Below are positions 1 to 8,467 of a DNA stretch of 52,550 nt, one piece after another. The notes beneath the pieces are model-generated. The model did not search any database and was not told where the DNA came from. It saw only the letters and a program-made list of their open reading frames with translations. Each line of letters opens with the position of its first letter. The stretch's first letter is position 1. Source of the DNA: Nesterenkonia salmonea (GTDB taxonomy: Bacteria > Actinomycetota > Actinomycetes > Actinomycetales > Micrococcaceae); assembly GCF_005771525.1 (NCBI RefSeq), contig NZ_VAVZ01000023.1, positions 1-52,550 on the forward strand. The letters run 5' to 3'. Both the position numbers and the translations under genes were made by a program.

Positions 1-5
1 CACAC

Positions 6-65
6 GCGGGCATTTCAGGATGAGTCAACGACTAGGTCCAGGCGGGCATCTGGGATGAGTCAATG
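6..65 (+). repeat. Tandem near-repeats, possible IS21-type terminal repeats
   Basis: Two copies of a unit beginning GCGGGCAT and ending GGATGAGTCAA start at 6 and 42, 36 bp apart, and differ at a few central bases. An inverted relative lies at 284-306. Closely spaced repeats of about 20 bp are typical of the ends of IS21-family elements, so this may be one end of an element lying left of the window or part of a small non-autonomous element. No transposase is visible here. The family assignment is inference from pattern memory. Confidence 0.4.
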
Positions 66-283
66 CGTGGGTTTCTCTCATCAGCTACTCTCGGGTACAG
101 TTGATCAGTCGGACCCCAGAGGTCCGTGCGTCGTAGGAACGTTCTTCAGCCGGTCCAATGTCTTTCATTGGTATCGAGCTTCATGGCAGTGGTCTTCTCG
201 CGGCGAACCTGAGTGCACCGTCCGGTGCGTTCGCGACTGCCAGTCTCTTGGTTGCACCGATTTTTTCGTGCCCCATTGTGCCT

Positions 284-306
284 GGCTCATCCTGAAAGGC
301 ATCCGC
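284..306 (-). repeat. Inverted copy of the 6-65 repeat unit
   Basis: Read on the minus strand this begins GCGGATGCC and continues TTTCAGGATGAG, the last twelve bases being identical to bases 13-24 of the first repeat. It ends 17 bp before the helicase start codon. The segment 66-283 between the direct and inverted copies contains no convincing gene, so 1-322 as a whole may be a remnant mobile element forming the helicase leader. Confidence 0.35.
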
Positions 307-322
307 CATCTCTGATACACCC

Positions 323-1621
323 ATGACGTTCGTAGACCTCAACGTACCCGCTCCATTGGTTCGCGCCTTGGCTGCAGACGGCAAATTCCAAGCTTTCCCC
401 ATCCAGCAGCAGACCTTGCCGGACACCCTGACCGGCCGTGACGTCCTTGGTCGAGGAAAGACCGGGTCCGGCAAGACTCTCGCGTTCTCCATCCCTCTAG
501 TGGCGCAACTGTCCGATAGCGCTAAGCGGGTACCCCGCAAGCCCCGTGGTCTCGTCCTTGCACCTACCAGGGAGCTCGCCACACAGATCAACGCGGTACT
601 GGAGCCGCTGGCAGCAGCCTACGGTCTGCGCACCACCACAGTGTTTGGTGGTGTGAGCCAGAAACGCCAGGTCGACGCTTTACGTTCCGGTGTCGATATT
701 CTCGTCGCCTGCCCAGGTCGGTTAGAAGATTTGCTCGATCAGGGCCAGCTGACGCTGGACGCTGTTCAGGTGACGGTCCTTGATGAAGCCGACCATATGG
801 CTGACCTCGGTTTCCTTCCCGGTGTCACACGAATCCTTGCCAAGACTCCCCAAAATGGCCAGCGGATGTTCTTCTCAGCAACGTTGGACAACGGAGTAGA
901 TAAGCTAGTCAAACGGTTCCTCCACAACGAGCTGCTGCATTCAGTGGATGAAGCAACCTCCCACGTTTCGGCGATGACCCACCATGTGTTCGAGGTTCCT
1001 TCAGAAGAGAAGAAGACGTTAGTCAAGACCCTTGCCTCCGGCACGGGCAAACGTATCCTCTTTACCCGGACCAAGCACCAGGCCAAGAAGTTGGCCAAGC
1101 AACTGACTGCTGACGGCACCCCGGCAGTGGATCTGCATGGCAACCTTTCGCAGAATCAGCGCGACAGAAATCTTGCTGCCTTCGGTGGCGGAGATGTCCG
1201 CGTGCTCGTCGCCACGGATGTGGCGGCTCGAGGCGTCCACGTAGATTCTGTAGAACTAGTGGTCCACGTTGATCCACCAGCAGAGCACAAGGCCTACCTG
1301 CACCGCTCTGGCCGCACCGCGCGCGCCGGAAGCAGCGGAGACGTCGTCACAGTGATGCTTCCTGAACAGCGTCATGACACTCAAGCACTGCTGCGCAAGG
1401 CAGAGATCAAGGCGCAACCGCTGACTGTCACCAGCAACTCACCAGCGGTGGCTGAGCTCGTCGGTGCCGTCGCCGACTATGTGAAGCCACCGGTCCAGCC
1501 TGTCCAGCAGCAGAGAACATCGTCACCTCGTGGTGGCGGTCGCGGTCCGCGCAGCGGGCAAGGGTCGCGCCGCAACCAGGGTGGGCGCCGCTCAAGGCAG
1601 GCCAGCGGTTCCAGAGGCTGA
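323..1621 (+). CDS. DEAD-box ATP-dependent RNA helicase
   Basis: The 432-residue protein is an ATP-dependent RNA helicase of the kind used in ribosome assembly, RNA turnover or cold adaptation. It shows the Q-motif region (FPIQQQ, about 25-30), Walker A GKTGSGKT (45-52), the PTRELA motif (81-86), DEAD (154-157), SAT (185-187) and motif VI HRSGRTAR in the second RecA domain. The last 40 residues are a basic Arg/Gly/Ser-rich tail typical of RNA-binding extensions in actinobacterial members. The start ATG lies 17 bp after a repeat and has no clear Shine-Dalgarno, although the N-terminus fits the family. The paralogue (RhlE, DeaD or CsdA type) cannot be assigned safely. Confidence 0.93.
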   Translation: MTFVDLNVPAPLVRALAADGKFQAFPIQQQTLPDTLTGRDVLGRGKTGSGKTLAFSIPLVAQLSDSAKRVPRKPRGLVLAPTRELATQINAVLEPLAAAYGLRTTTVFGGVSQKRQVDALRSGVDILVACPGRLEDLLDQGQLTLDAVQVTVLDEADHMADLGFLPGVTRILAKTPQNGQRMFFSATLDNGVDKLVKRFLHNELLHSVDEATSHVSAMTHHVFEVPSEEKKTLVKTLASGTGKRILFTRTKHQAKKLAKQLTADGTPAVDLHGNLSQNQRDRNLAAFGGGDVRVLVATDVAARGVHVDSVELVVHVDPPAEHKAYLHRSGRTARAGSSGDVVTVMLPEQRHDTQALLRKAEIKAQPLTVTSNSPAVAELVGAVADYVKPPVQPVQQQRTSSPRGGGRGPRSGQGSRRNQGGRRSRQASGSRG

Positions 1622-1652
1622 CCAATCCGCCGGGGGCCCAGCCCCAGGCGAT

Positions 1653-2156
1653 TTACCTTTGTGTGTTCCGAGGCTTTGAAATCGACTCCTGATACGTACC
1701 GGGCTGAAGCTCTCCCCCGCGGCTGACATTGGTCTCCGAGCCACTGATCCGATCGGTGTTTTGGGCGGTGATGGCTAACCATCCCTCATTTTGCTGCCGA
1801 ACAACGAATGTGAAGAGACCCTGTCGGGTGCCAACTGGCTGACCTCCTGGTGGATGCTGCCCGGTCAGGGTCCATTCCCAGACGATCACCGCCACACCTT
1901 CGGCGATATGACGTGTCTTCACCCGCTCCACGGACATATGAGAATCCGTGAAAATCTTCCGGAACCCATAGTCGTGCGCTGAGCGGATGCTGTCCTGGTT
2001 CTCCCACCAGAGACCGACCACATTGATGAAATCGGCGTCCTCGACGAACAGGGACGCCAGGGACTCTGCAGCCTTGCGGTTCCACGCAGCGGCAAAAGCG
2101 TCGGGGAATTCTTCTGGTCTACTTGGCTGTGCGCCTGGGGCGAGGTCAGAAATCAG
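1653..2156 (-). CDS. SnoaL-like (DUF4440/SgcJ type) protein, start damaged
   Basis: The frame encodes an NTF2-fold protein of the SgcJ/EcaC, SnoaL-like type. It contains AAWN, LFVEDADFINVVGLWWE, a central WTLTG and a VRQQNEGW strand in the order usual for that family, whose members are small enzymes or binding proteins of mostly unknown role. The only good start, ATG at 2160-2158 behind an AGGAG, is in another frame and meets a stop after four codons. Removing one T from a TTT run would join that ATG to the long frame. As it stands translation would need CTG at 2156. It is either a recent frameshift or a sequencing error. It lies convergent to the helicase and divergent from ldh. Confidence 0.55.
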   Translation of the reverse strand: MISDLAPGAQPSRPEEFPDAFAAAWNRKAAESLASLFVEDADFINVVGLWWENQDSIRSAHDYGFRKIFTDSHMSVERVKTRHIAEGVAVIVWEWTLTGQHPPGGQPVGTRQGLFTFVVRQQNEGWLAITAQNTDRISGSETNVSRGGELQPGTYQESISKPRNTQR

Positions 2157-2287
2157 TCATATCCGTTCTCCTGGGGACGGCGAGGAATGAGCTGATCATA
2201 CTGTCTGACCATGGTGTGAGTCTTTTGTGAAGTCACCCTCCGTGCTCAGCCTTTCCATAGGTCAAGACCGTGTGGAAGGCTTGGCGT

Positions 2288-3241
2288 ATGAACGCTCTTG
2301 AGAACAAGACTGTGGCCATCATTGGTGCGGGAAGCGTTGGCGCATCCACTGCCTACGCAGTGATGATTCGGGGCTCAGCCCGGAATGTGCGCCTCTATGA
2401 CATTGATGCGGCGCGAGTTGAAGCTGAGGTCCTGGACCTGGCCCATGGCAGTCAGTTCACCGGTGCAGGCGAAGTCTCCGGCAGCGACGACCTTCGTGAG
2501 ATCGAAGGCGCCGACGTCGTCGTCATCACTGCTGGTGCCAAGCAGCATCCTGGCCAGACGAGGCTGGATCTGGCGGCTACGAATGTTAGGATCCTGCGAT
2601 CCCTCATGCCGCAGTTGCTGAAGAGAGCTCCCAACGCCATCTATCTCCTAGTGACTAATCCGTGTGATGTGCTGACGACTGCAGCCCAGCAGATCTCGGG
2701 TCTTCCTGCCCAGCGAGTGTTTTCCACTGGCACGGTCCTGGATACAGCGCGTCTGCGCTGGCTATTGGCTCAGCAGGCTCATGTGTCCCGGCAAAGTGTT
2801 CATGCCCAGATCATCGGAGAGCATGGGGATACTGAGTTTCCGCTGTGGTCCAGCGCCAGTATCGGGGCGACACCCCTGGTCGACTGGGAAGTCGAAGGGA
2901 AACGAATCTTCACACCCGACCGGCTCAACTCCATTGCAGACCAGGTCCGCAACGCTGCCTACCACGTGATCAAAGGCAAGGGCGCCACCAACTACGCTAT
3001 TGGCCTGTCAGCGGCGCGAATTATTGAGGCCATTCTCCACAATGAGCAGGCAGTGCTCCCTGTCAGCACAGTATTGAGAGGATTCAGAGGGATCGACGGA
3101 GTGGCCTTGTCTGTGCCAAGTGTGGTCTCCCACCGCGGAGCGGAACCTGTACTGACCACGTCATTATCCGAGGCTGAGACAGAGCTCTTACAGCGCTCCG
3201 CCTCAGGGCTGCATGAAGTTCAGGAATCACTGGGGCTTTGA
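2288..3241 (+). CDS. ldh: L-lactate dehydrogenase
   Basis: This 317-residue NAD-dependent enzyme interconverts pyruvate and L-lactate in the cytoplasm. The Rossmann motif GAGSVGAS is at 13-20, the specificity loop carries Gln86 in AKQHPGQTR (lactate type rather than the Arg of malate dehydrogenases), followed by LVTNPCD, LDTARLR (Asp152, Arg155) and the catalytic His179 in IGEHGDTE. The ATG at 2288 is preferred over an in-frame GTG at 2270 because GGAAGG at 2274-2279 sits 8 bp before it. The gene is monocistronic and ends at a strong hairpin. This allows lactate formation or use under oxygen limitation. Confidence 0.93.
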   Translation: MNALENKTVAIIGAGSVGASTAYAVMIRGSARNVRLYDIDAARVEAEVLDLAHGSQFTGAGEVSGSDDLREIEGADVVVITAGAKQHPGQTRLDLAATNVRILRSLMPQLLKRAPNAIYLLVTNPCDVLTTAAQQISGLPAQRVFSTGTVLDTARLRWLLAQQAHVSRQSVHAQIIGEHGDTEFPLWSSASIGATPLVDWEVEGKRIFTPDRLNSIADQVRNAAYHVIKGKGATNYAIGLSAARIIEAILHNEQAVLPVSTVLRGFRGIDGVALSVPSVVSHRGAEPVLTTSLSEAETELLQRSASGLHEVQESLGL

Positions 3242-3291
3242 CCGGTAGCATTTTTGTGATGTGACGAAGCACTGTAGGTGAGAAACAAAAA

Positions 3292-3318
3292 ACGACCCGC
3301 CAGAGTCAGCGGGTCGTT
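3292..3318. terminator. Bidirectional terminator
   Basis: A perfect 9-bp stem (ACGACCCGC/GCGGGTCGT, 3292-3300 with 3309-3317) has an 8-base loop, an A-run before it and TT after it. It can end transcription of ldh on the plus strand and of the tRNA-Ala/rsfS operon on the minus strand. Confidence 0.8.
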
Positions 3319-3376
3319 TAGAGCAGCAAGGCCACGAAGTACGGTTGTGTTTTAGGCTCAGTGGCTGACTAATGGG

Positions 3377-3449
3377 TGGAGCATATCGGACTCGAACCGA
3401 TGACCTTCTGCATGCCATGCAGACGCGCTACCAGCTGCGCCAATGCCCC
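3377..3449 (-). tRNA. tRNA-Ala (anticodon GGC)
   Basis: The 73-nt cloverleaf has acceptor GGGGCAT/ATGCTCC, D stem GCGC/GCGC, anticodon stem TCTGC/GCAGA with loop ATGGCAT (anticodon GGC), a T arm with GGTTCGAGTCC, and discriminator A. CCA is not encoded. It lies 50 bp downstream of rsfS with no terminator in between, so it may be processed from the nadD-rsfS transcript. Confidence 0.95.
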
Positions 3450-3499
3450 ATATTCTTCTGTATTTCCCACGTATTCTTCACGTTGGCAACCCCTATACG

Positions 3500-3889
3500 T
3501 TACACCGCTGTTGGAGGTTCCGGCAAATCCAGTTCGAGCTTTGGCACGTCAGCGTAGAGGCGATCCAGCCCATAGACGGCCCGCTCTTGTTCGTGCTGAA
3601 CGTGGACCACCATATGCCCGTAATCCAAGAGAACCCAGGTGCCTGAGTCCTTGCCCTCGCGGCGCAATGGGGCTGAATCGTGGATCGTCTTGACCTGCTT
3701 TTCGATCTCTTCGCAGATCGCACCGATCTGTCGCTCGGAGGGCGCAGAGCAGATGAGGAACGCATCGGTAATACCGAGGCGCTCCCCTACGTCGTAGCCA
3801 TTGATGTTGGTGGCCAGCTTGTCAGTGGCGGCCGAAGCAGCGGTGCGCAATTCGGCGAGTACGTTGTCAGGAACAGTCATAGGTGTCAT
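3500..3889 (-). CDS. rsfS: Ribosomal silencing factor RsfS
   Basis: This 129-residue RsfS/YbeB/Iojap protein binds ribosomal protein uL14 on the 50S subunit and blocks 30S joining during nutrient limitation. Family signatures are visible: TDAFLICSAPSERQ, IEKQV and WVLLDYGHMVVHV, followed by the YGLDRLYAD region. The length is normal. It follows the acidic membrane protein gene by 5 bp and is the last protein gene of the obgE-proB-proA-nadD block, a usual order in Micrococcales. Confidence 0.95.
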   Translation of the reverse strand: MTPMTVPDNVLAELRTAASAATDKLATNINGYDVGERLGITDAFLICSAPSERQIGAICEEIEKQVKTIHDSAPLRREGKDSGTWVLLDYGHMVVHVQHEQERAVYGLDRLYADVPKLELDLPEPPTAV

Positions 3890-3894
3890 TCAGT

Positions 3895-5073
3895 TTAGAG
3901 GAAGACGAAATAGACAACGGCGGCGATCGCAGCGAGCAGAAGGACTGCCATGACGATCACTGTCCACATGAGGACTTTCTGCCGGTCTACTTGCCGTGAG
4001 GTGGCATCAATCATTTTGTTGAGATCAAGGCCGTGTGCACCCCGAGCTTGGACCGGCTCAATCTGGCCGGTCGCGTACTGCATATCCTCGGGGTCCTGCT
4101 CAAGGGAATCACGGACCATCTTTTGGGTCAGGATCTGCGACTCTGGCCGTTCGCGGCTCCGGCGGCGCCGGTCCTTCTCCGCTTTGGCATGCTCCTTGCG
4201 CATCCGTTCTTGGTTGGCCTGCATAGCCTTGGCGGCAAGTGCCTGCTGGCGTTTCAGGAGCTCTGGGTCAACGGACGTCGGATCGTCAACTCGTGCAATC
4301 TCCGCATTGGTTGAATCCAACTCAGCCAGCAGTTCAGGGCTCAAGGGGGGAATTGACTGGGTCTCGCGCAGCATGCGCCGAACCCTGCGCGATTCGGGAA
4401 GAGTATCAGGATCAACTTCTGCCGTCGCAGAGTCGCTCTCCGCTTGGTCCTGGTCGCCTGCAGGGGCGTCGGTGACCTCTTCAGACGACGGCTCAGGTTC
4501 AGGTTCTTCCTCGACCAAGTCCGGAACTCGGGTCATAACCTGAGTGACGTCTTCGTCATCCACAACAAGGTCCGCTTCTGCGTCAGCGATCACCTCTTCA
4601 GGACGCGCTGGCTCTTCCTCAGGCTCGGGAAGCACCGCAGGCGCTGAAACGTCTTCTTCGAAGTCGAGCTCTTCCGCCTGTGATTGACCCTCGTGGCTCG
4701 ACTCCTGGGCCTCGTCACTACGTGATTCGGGGGTGTCTTCGGGGTCGTCGTCTGCTCCTGGTTCCTCAGGGAGCTCGTCGCTTTCGGAAGCTATTGTGGC
4801 ACTGACGGCCCGGGCCAGTTCGTCTTGGGCTTCGTCATTGTGGCCGACCTCAGCAGTGGAACCAGACTCGGAGGAGGACTCACTCGGGCGACCTGGAACG
4901 TGGGGCTCATCCTGAGCAAGTTCCTCTTCAGGTGCAGGGGCCTCTCCAGCCTCACGTTGAGCCGCTAGTTCCGCTTCCCGGCGTCGACGCAGCTCTTTCC
5001 GGGAGACAGGCAGGTACCGCTCGCGGAGTTCTTCGCCGTTGGCTGCGTTCTGCTCCGTGGTGTCTGCGCTCAT
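3895..5073 (-). CDS. Acidic, tail-anchored membrane protein of unknown function
   Basis: The function is not recognised. The 392-residue protein starts with a basic [12 protein letters not shown] stretch, then has about 170 residues of low-complexity Glu/Asp/Ser/Pro-rich sequence, presumably disordered. A helical, charged segment with [16 protein letters not shown] follows, and a single C-terminal hydrophobic helix ([23 protein letters not shown]) runs to the last residue. There is no signal peptide, so it is probably a tail-anchored protein with its body in the cytoplasm. Its ATG overlaps the nadD stop by 4 bp (ATGA), implying translational coupling, and rsfS follows by 5 bp. Residues 360-392 and the basic parts look most constrained. 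Confidence 0.85.
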   Translation of the reverse strand: MSADTTEQNAANGEELRERYLPVSRKELRRRREAELAAQREAGEAPAPEEELAQDEPHVPGRPSESSSESGSTAEVGHNDEAQDELARAVSATIASESDELPEEPGADDDPEDTPESRSDEAQESSHEGQSQAEELDFEEDVSAPAVLPEPEEEPARPEEVIADAEADLVVDDEDVTQVMTRVPDLVEEEPEPEPSSEEVTDAPAGDQDQAESDSATAEVDPDTLPESRRVRRMLRETQSIPPLSPELLAELDSTNAEIARVDDPTSVDPELLKRQQALAAKAMQANQERMRKEHAKAEKDRRRRSRERPESQILTQKMVRDSLEQDPEDMQYATGQIEPVQARGAHGLDLNKMIDATSRQVDRQKVLMWTVIVMAVLLLAAIAAVVYFVFL

Positions 5074-5780
5074 GAGGAACCCTCCCGGTGGTATTGCTCA
5101 ATGGTATGCCCAGGTGAACTGAGATTCGGCTCATCAGCCGCGCGTGTGCCTGAACCATCTTGGTAGAGCTTATGTTTGTTGATGTACTGAACTACACCGT
5201 CCGGGACCAGGTACCAGACCGGGTCGCCAGCCTTCCCCCGCGCCCGCAGATCCGTTGAGCTGATGGCCATCGCTGGGATCTCCATCAGCGAGATGTTCTC
5301 GCTGCGTCCGAAGTCCTCACTCTGGTACCCGGGACGTGTCACGGAGACAAAGTGTGCGAGTTCCCATAGCTCTTCGACGTTCTTCCAGGACATGATCTGG
5401 GCCATAGCGTCAGCCCCGGTGATGAAGAAGAGATTCGCATCTCCGTACATTGCCCGGAAGTCCCGCAGAGTGTCAATGGTGTAGGTGGTGCCACCCCGGT
5501 CGATATCAACCCGGGACACTGAGAATCGCGGATTAGATGCGGTTGCGATCACGGTCAGTAGGTAGCGGTGTTCAGCTGGGGTGACACGCCTGCCTGCCTT
5601 CTGCCAGGGTTCACCGGTAGGCACGAAGATCACTTCATCAAGGCTGTACTCCGCAGCTACTTCGGATGCTGCCACCAAGTGACCGTGATGGATGGGATCG
5701 AATGTTCCGCCCATGATGCCCAGACGGCGTTTGCGATCATCGGGTCCGGTCCGAGCGGGAGTGCTGAAAGGGGGTGTCAA
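5070..5780 (-). CDS. nadD: Nicotinate-nucleotide adenylyltransferase
   Basis: NadD joins ATP and nicotinate mononucleotide to give deamido-NAD, an essential step of NAD synthesis. The nucleotidyltransferase motif [12 protein letters not shown] lies at 24-35 and the C-terminal ISSTDLR motif is intact. The 236 residues are slightly longer than usual because of a C-terminal tail. The annotated start is TTG at 5780, one base after the stop of the small membrane gene. No good Shine-Dalgarno is seen, so coupling to that gene or an internal start just before LGIMGG is possible. The stop overlaps the next gene by 4 bp. Confidence 0.94.
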   Translation of the reverse strand: MTPPFSTPARTGPDDRKRRLGIMGGTFDPIHHGHLVAASEVAAEYSLDEVIFVPTGEPWQKAGRRVTPAEHRYLLTVIATASNPRFSVSRVDIDRGGTTYTIDTLRDFRAMYGDANLFFITGADAMAQIMSWKNVEELWELAHFVSVTRPGYQSEDFGRSENISLMEIPAMAISSTDLRARGKAGDPVWYLVPDGVVQYINKHKLYQDGSGTRAADEPNLSSPGHTIEQYHREGSS

Positions 5781-5781
5781 A

Positions 5782-5958
5782 TCAGTGGTGGCCCTGGGGG
5801 TCAGCCGGAAGTTCCTTGCCCTTGCCGGAGAAACCTAGGGTGATCAACAAGCTCAGCATGAGGACGGCGAAGATGATGATGCCGTACCAGTAGGCTGGCA
5901 TTGGCAGCTCATAACCGTTGTACTGTTCGGCAAGCAGTGCGAGAACGGGCAGGTTCAT
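5782..5958 (-). CDS. Small single-pass membrane protein
   Basis: This 58-residue protein has one hydrophobic helix ([19 protein letters not shown], about 25-43) and ends in a short tail with Lys, Asp and two His. ATG at 5958 is chosen over a longer frame because GGGAGAGG precedes it by a few bases. It lies between proA and nadD, where related Micrococcales also carry a small membrane protein. No function is known. Confidence 0.75.
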   Translation of the reverse strand: MNLPVLALLAEQYNGYELPMPAYWYGIIIFAVLMLSLLITLGFSGKGKELPADPQGHH

Positions 5959-6095
5959 GCCTCTCCCTTTGAATGGTGTGTCAAGATCTGACAAGAGTCT
6001 ACTAGGAAAATGCTCGATTCCCCGCAATCCAGGCCTGAGAGCCGGGGCACCGCGGAACTTAACCTTCAGAGGGGGCTCGCAGCTGTGTCACTGGG

Positions 6096-7352
6096 TCAGC
6101 GGATCTGGCCATCTCCGCGGACTACCCACTTGGTGGTGGTCAGCTCAGCCATTCCCATGGGCCCACGAGCATGGGTCTTTTGGGTTGAAATGCCGACCTC
6201 CGCGCCCAGACCGAACTCGCCACCATCGGTGAAGCGAGTGGATGCGTTCACGATCACTGCGGCAGCGTCCACCTCAGCAATAAACTGATCCGCCGCAGAC
6301 GCTGAGTCCGTGACAATGGCTTCGGTATGCCCAGTGCTGTACTTCTGAATATGGCTGATCGCCTCATCGATGGTGTCCACCACGGCCACCGACATTTCCA
6401 GGTCCAGGAACTCGGTACGGTAGTGCTCCTCGGTGACGTCATGGCCCGCTTCTGACCCTTCTGGCATCCACTGCGCGGCGCGACGGTCAAGGTGTAGCAC
6501 GACTCCAGCATCCGCCAGCGCACCTAGAGATTCTCTGCCCGCCTGCTCTGCCTGAGCATGAAGAAGCAGGGTCTCCGCCGCATTGCAGACACTGGGCCGA
6601 TGAGTCTTCGCATTCACGACGATCTCTCGGGCCTTGAGGGGGTCAGCTGTTGCGTCGACGTAGACGTGGACGTTGCCTTCCCCAGTCTCGATGACCGGAA
6701 CTTTTGCGTTGTTGACCACGTGTTGGATCAGCTCGTGGCCACCGCGTGGAATGAGGACGTCGACGCTGCCGCGAGTGGTCATCAGCTCGGTCGCGCCTTC
6801 TCTGCCGAGAGGGTCAATGGTTTGCACCGCGTCTTCAGGAACATCAGCTGAGCCTAACGCCTTACGTATCACGTCTAGGAGTGTCTCATTAGTGGTCATC
6901 GCAGCTGAGCCGCCGCGAAGGATGACAGCATTGCCGGACTTCAGAGCCAAGGCTGCGATATCAACCGTGACATTGGGACGAGCCTCGTAGATGACACCGA
7001 TGACTCCAAGGGGCACCGCGACCTGGCTGAGTCTGAGCCCATTGGGCAGCGTCCTCCCCTGCGCGATCCGTCCGATCGGGTCTTCCAGCCGGATAATTTC
7101 TTCGACGGCGCGGGCCAATCCTTCGATACGCTCGGGAGTCAGTCTCAGGCGGTCCTGAAGGGCCGCTGAGAGTCCCGTTTCCCGGCTTCGGCTGAGGTCC
7201 TGCTCGTTGGCGGTGATCAGCGATGGCACCGAGTCCCGCAGCCCGGCGGCGACTGCCTCCAGGGCGCGGTCCTTGTGTTGGCGGTCCAGCCGCCCCAGTG
7301 GCCTGGCGGCTTCACGAGCGCGCTGGGTGATCTGGGTGATGTCTGCGGTCAT
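6096..7352 (-). CDS. proA: Glutamate-5-semialdehyde dehydrogenase (gamma-glutamyl phosphate reductase)
   Basis: ProA reduces gamma-glutamyl phosphate to glutamate semialdehyde with NADPH, the second step of proline synthesis. The 418-residue protein has the aldehyde dehydrogenase fold. It carries the VIYEARPNVT motif, the RGGSAA loop, and the catalytic Cys in THRPSVCNAAETLL. Its start overlaps the proB stop by 4 bp (ATGA), so kinase and reductase are translationally coupled. There are 137 bp without a gene before the small membrane protein. Confidence 0.96.
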   Translation of the reverse strand: MTADITQITQRAREAARPLGRLDRQHKDRALEAVAAGLRDSVPSLITANEQDLSRSRETGLSAALQDRLRLTPERIEGLARAVEEIIRLEDPIGRIAQGRTLPNGLRLSQVAVPLGVIGVIYEARPNVTVDIAALALKSGNAVILRGGSAAMTTNETLLDVIRKALGSADVPEDAVQTIDPLGREGATELMTTRGSVDVLIPRGGHELIQHVVNNAKVPVIETGEGNVHVYVDATADPLKAREIVVNAKTHRPSVCNAAETLLLHAQAEQAGRESLGALADAGVVLHLDRRAAQWMPEGSEAGHDVTEEHYRTEFLDLEMSVAVVDTIDEAISHIQKYSTGHTEAIVTDSASAADQFIAEVDAAAVIVNASTRFTDGGEFGLGAEVGISTQKTHARGPMGMAELTTTKWVVRGDGQIR

Positions 7353-8467
7353 GCTGGGACCTCCACTCGGGCCATGTCATCAGTGTGTATCACTGGGCGT
7401 TGGTAGTCTTCGCCTAGTTCTTGCGCGAGCTGCGCGGTTTTCTTCCCGCGCATTGCACGGACTTCTTCTGCTGAGAACGAGCTTACGCCGCGGGCTCGGA
7501 CTTGGCCGTCCGGACTGCTGATCTCGACCACGTCTCCGGCTTCGAAGCTTCCCGTGACCTCAGTGATACCGGCGGCAAGCAGGGAACGACGCCGCTCAGC
7601 GACGGCGCTGACAGCTCCCTGGTCAATCGTAATTCTGCCTTTGGTGTGAGCCAGATGCGCCAACCAAGCCGACCGTGCCCCTCGCCGTTTGCCGCGCGGC
7701 AGGAACAGTGTGCCGACTTCTTCACCGTCGAAGAGTCGCTCAGCGTTGGCCGCTGAGGTGAGGCGGGCGGGTATCCCGTGCGCTGTGACGATCTGTGCGG
7801 CTTCCACCTTCGTGACCATCCCGCCGGTACCTATACCGGCACGTCCCCGTGGGCCAAGGGTCACCCCGTTGAGGTCTTCGGTCCGTGCGACTTGCGCGAT
7901 GGGTTTGCCACCAGCTTGCGGCGGACCATCGTAGAGGGCATCGACGTCTGAGAGCAGAATAAGACCGTCGGCGTGGATGAGGTTGGCAGTCAGAGCTGCC
8001 AACCGGTCGTTGTCACCGAATCGGATTTCGGCGGTGGCGACGGCGTCGTTTTCGTTGATGATCGGAACAACTCCGAGAGCGAGGAGCTTCTCCAGGGCAC
8101 GCAGGGCGTTGACGTAGGTGGCGCGGCGAATGAGGTCCTCTACGGTGAGCAGCACCTGTCCGACTTCGGCGCCGTGGTGGCCGAATGCCCGGGAGTAGTG
8201 TGCCAAGAGCTGCCCCTGCCCGACGGCGGCAGCGGCTTGTTGTGCAGCGAGGTCTTGAGGGCGGCGATCCAGCTTCAAGGGAGCGAGCCCAGCGGCGATC
8301 GCTCCGGATGAGACCAGAACGACTTCTGTGCCACGACCACGCAGTTGTTGGCAGGCATCGACGAGCCGATTCAGTGCCTGGACGCTGATCCCTCCATCGA
8401 CAGTGGTCAGGCTGGATGAGCCGACCTTGATCACAAGGCGTCTGGCTTCCGTGACGTTGAAGCTCAC
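7349..8467 (-). CDS. proB: Glutamate 5-kinase
   Basis: ProB phosphorylates glutamate and is normally feedback-inhibited by proline. The 372 residues comprise an amino-acid kinase domain (IKVGSSSL near 14, [30 protein letters not shown]) and a C-terminal PUA domain from about 280. The full two-domain form is typical of bacteria that control proline synthesis at this step. It overlaps obgE upstream and proA downstream by 4 bp each. Confidence 0.96.
   Translation of the reverse strand: MSFNVTEARRLVIKVGSSSLTTVDGGISVQALNRLVDACQQLRGRGTEVVLVSSGAIAAGLAPLKLDRRPQDLAAQQAAAAVGQGQLLAHYSRAFGHHGAEVGQVLLTVEDLIRRATYVNALRALEKLLALGVVPIINENDAVATAEIRFGDNDRLAALTANLIHADGLILLSDVDALYDGPPQAGGKPIAQVARTEDLNGVTLGPRGRAGIGTGGMVTKVEAAQIVTAHGIPARLTSAANAERLFDGEEVGTLFLPRGKRRGARSAWLAHLAHTKGRITIDQGAVSAVAERRRSLLAAGITEVTGSFEAGDVVEISSPDGQVRARGVSSFSAEEVRAMRGKKTAQLAQELGEDYQRPVIHTDDMARVEVPA

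Noticed and set aside
55-315. Open frame of 86 codons upstream of the helicase
   Set aside because: It overlaps the repeat structure, has no family match and has composition unlike real genes here.
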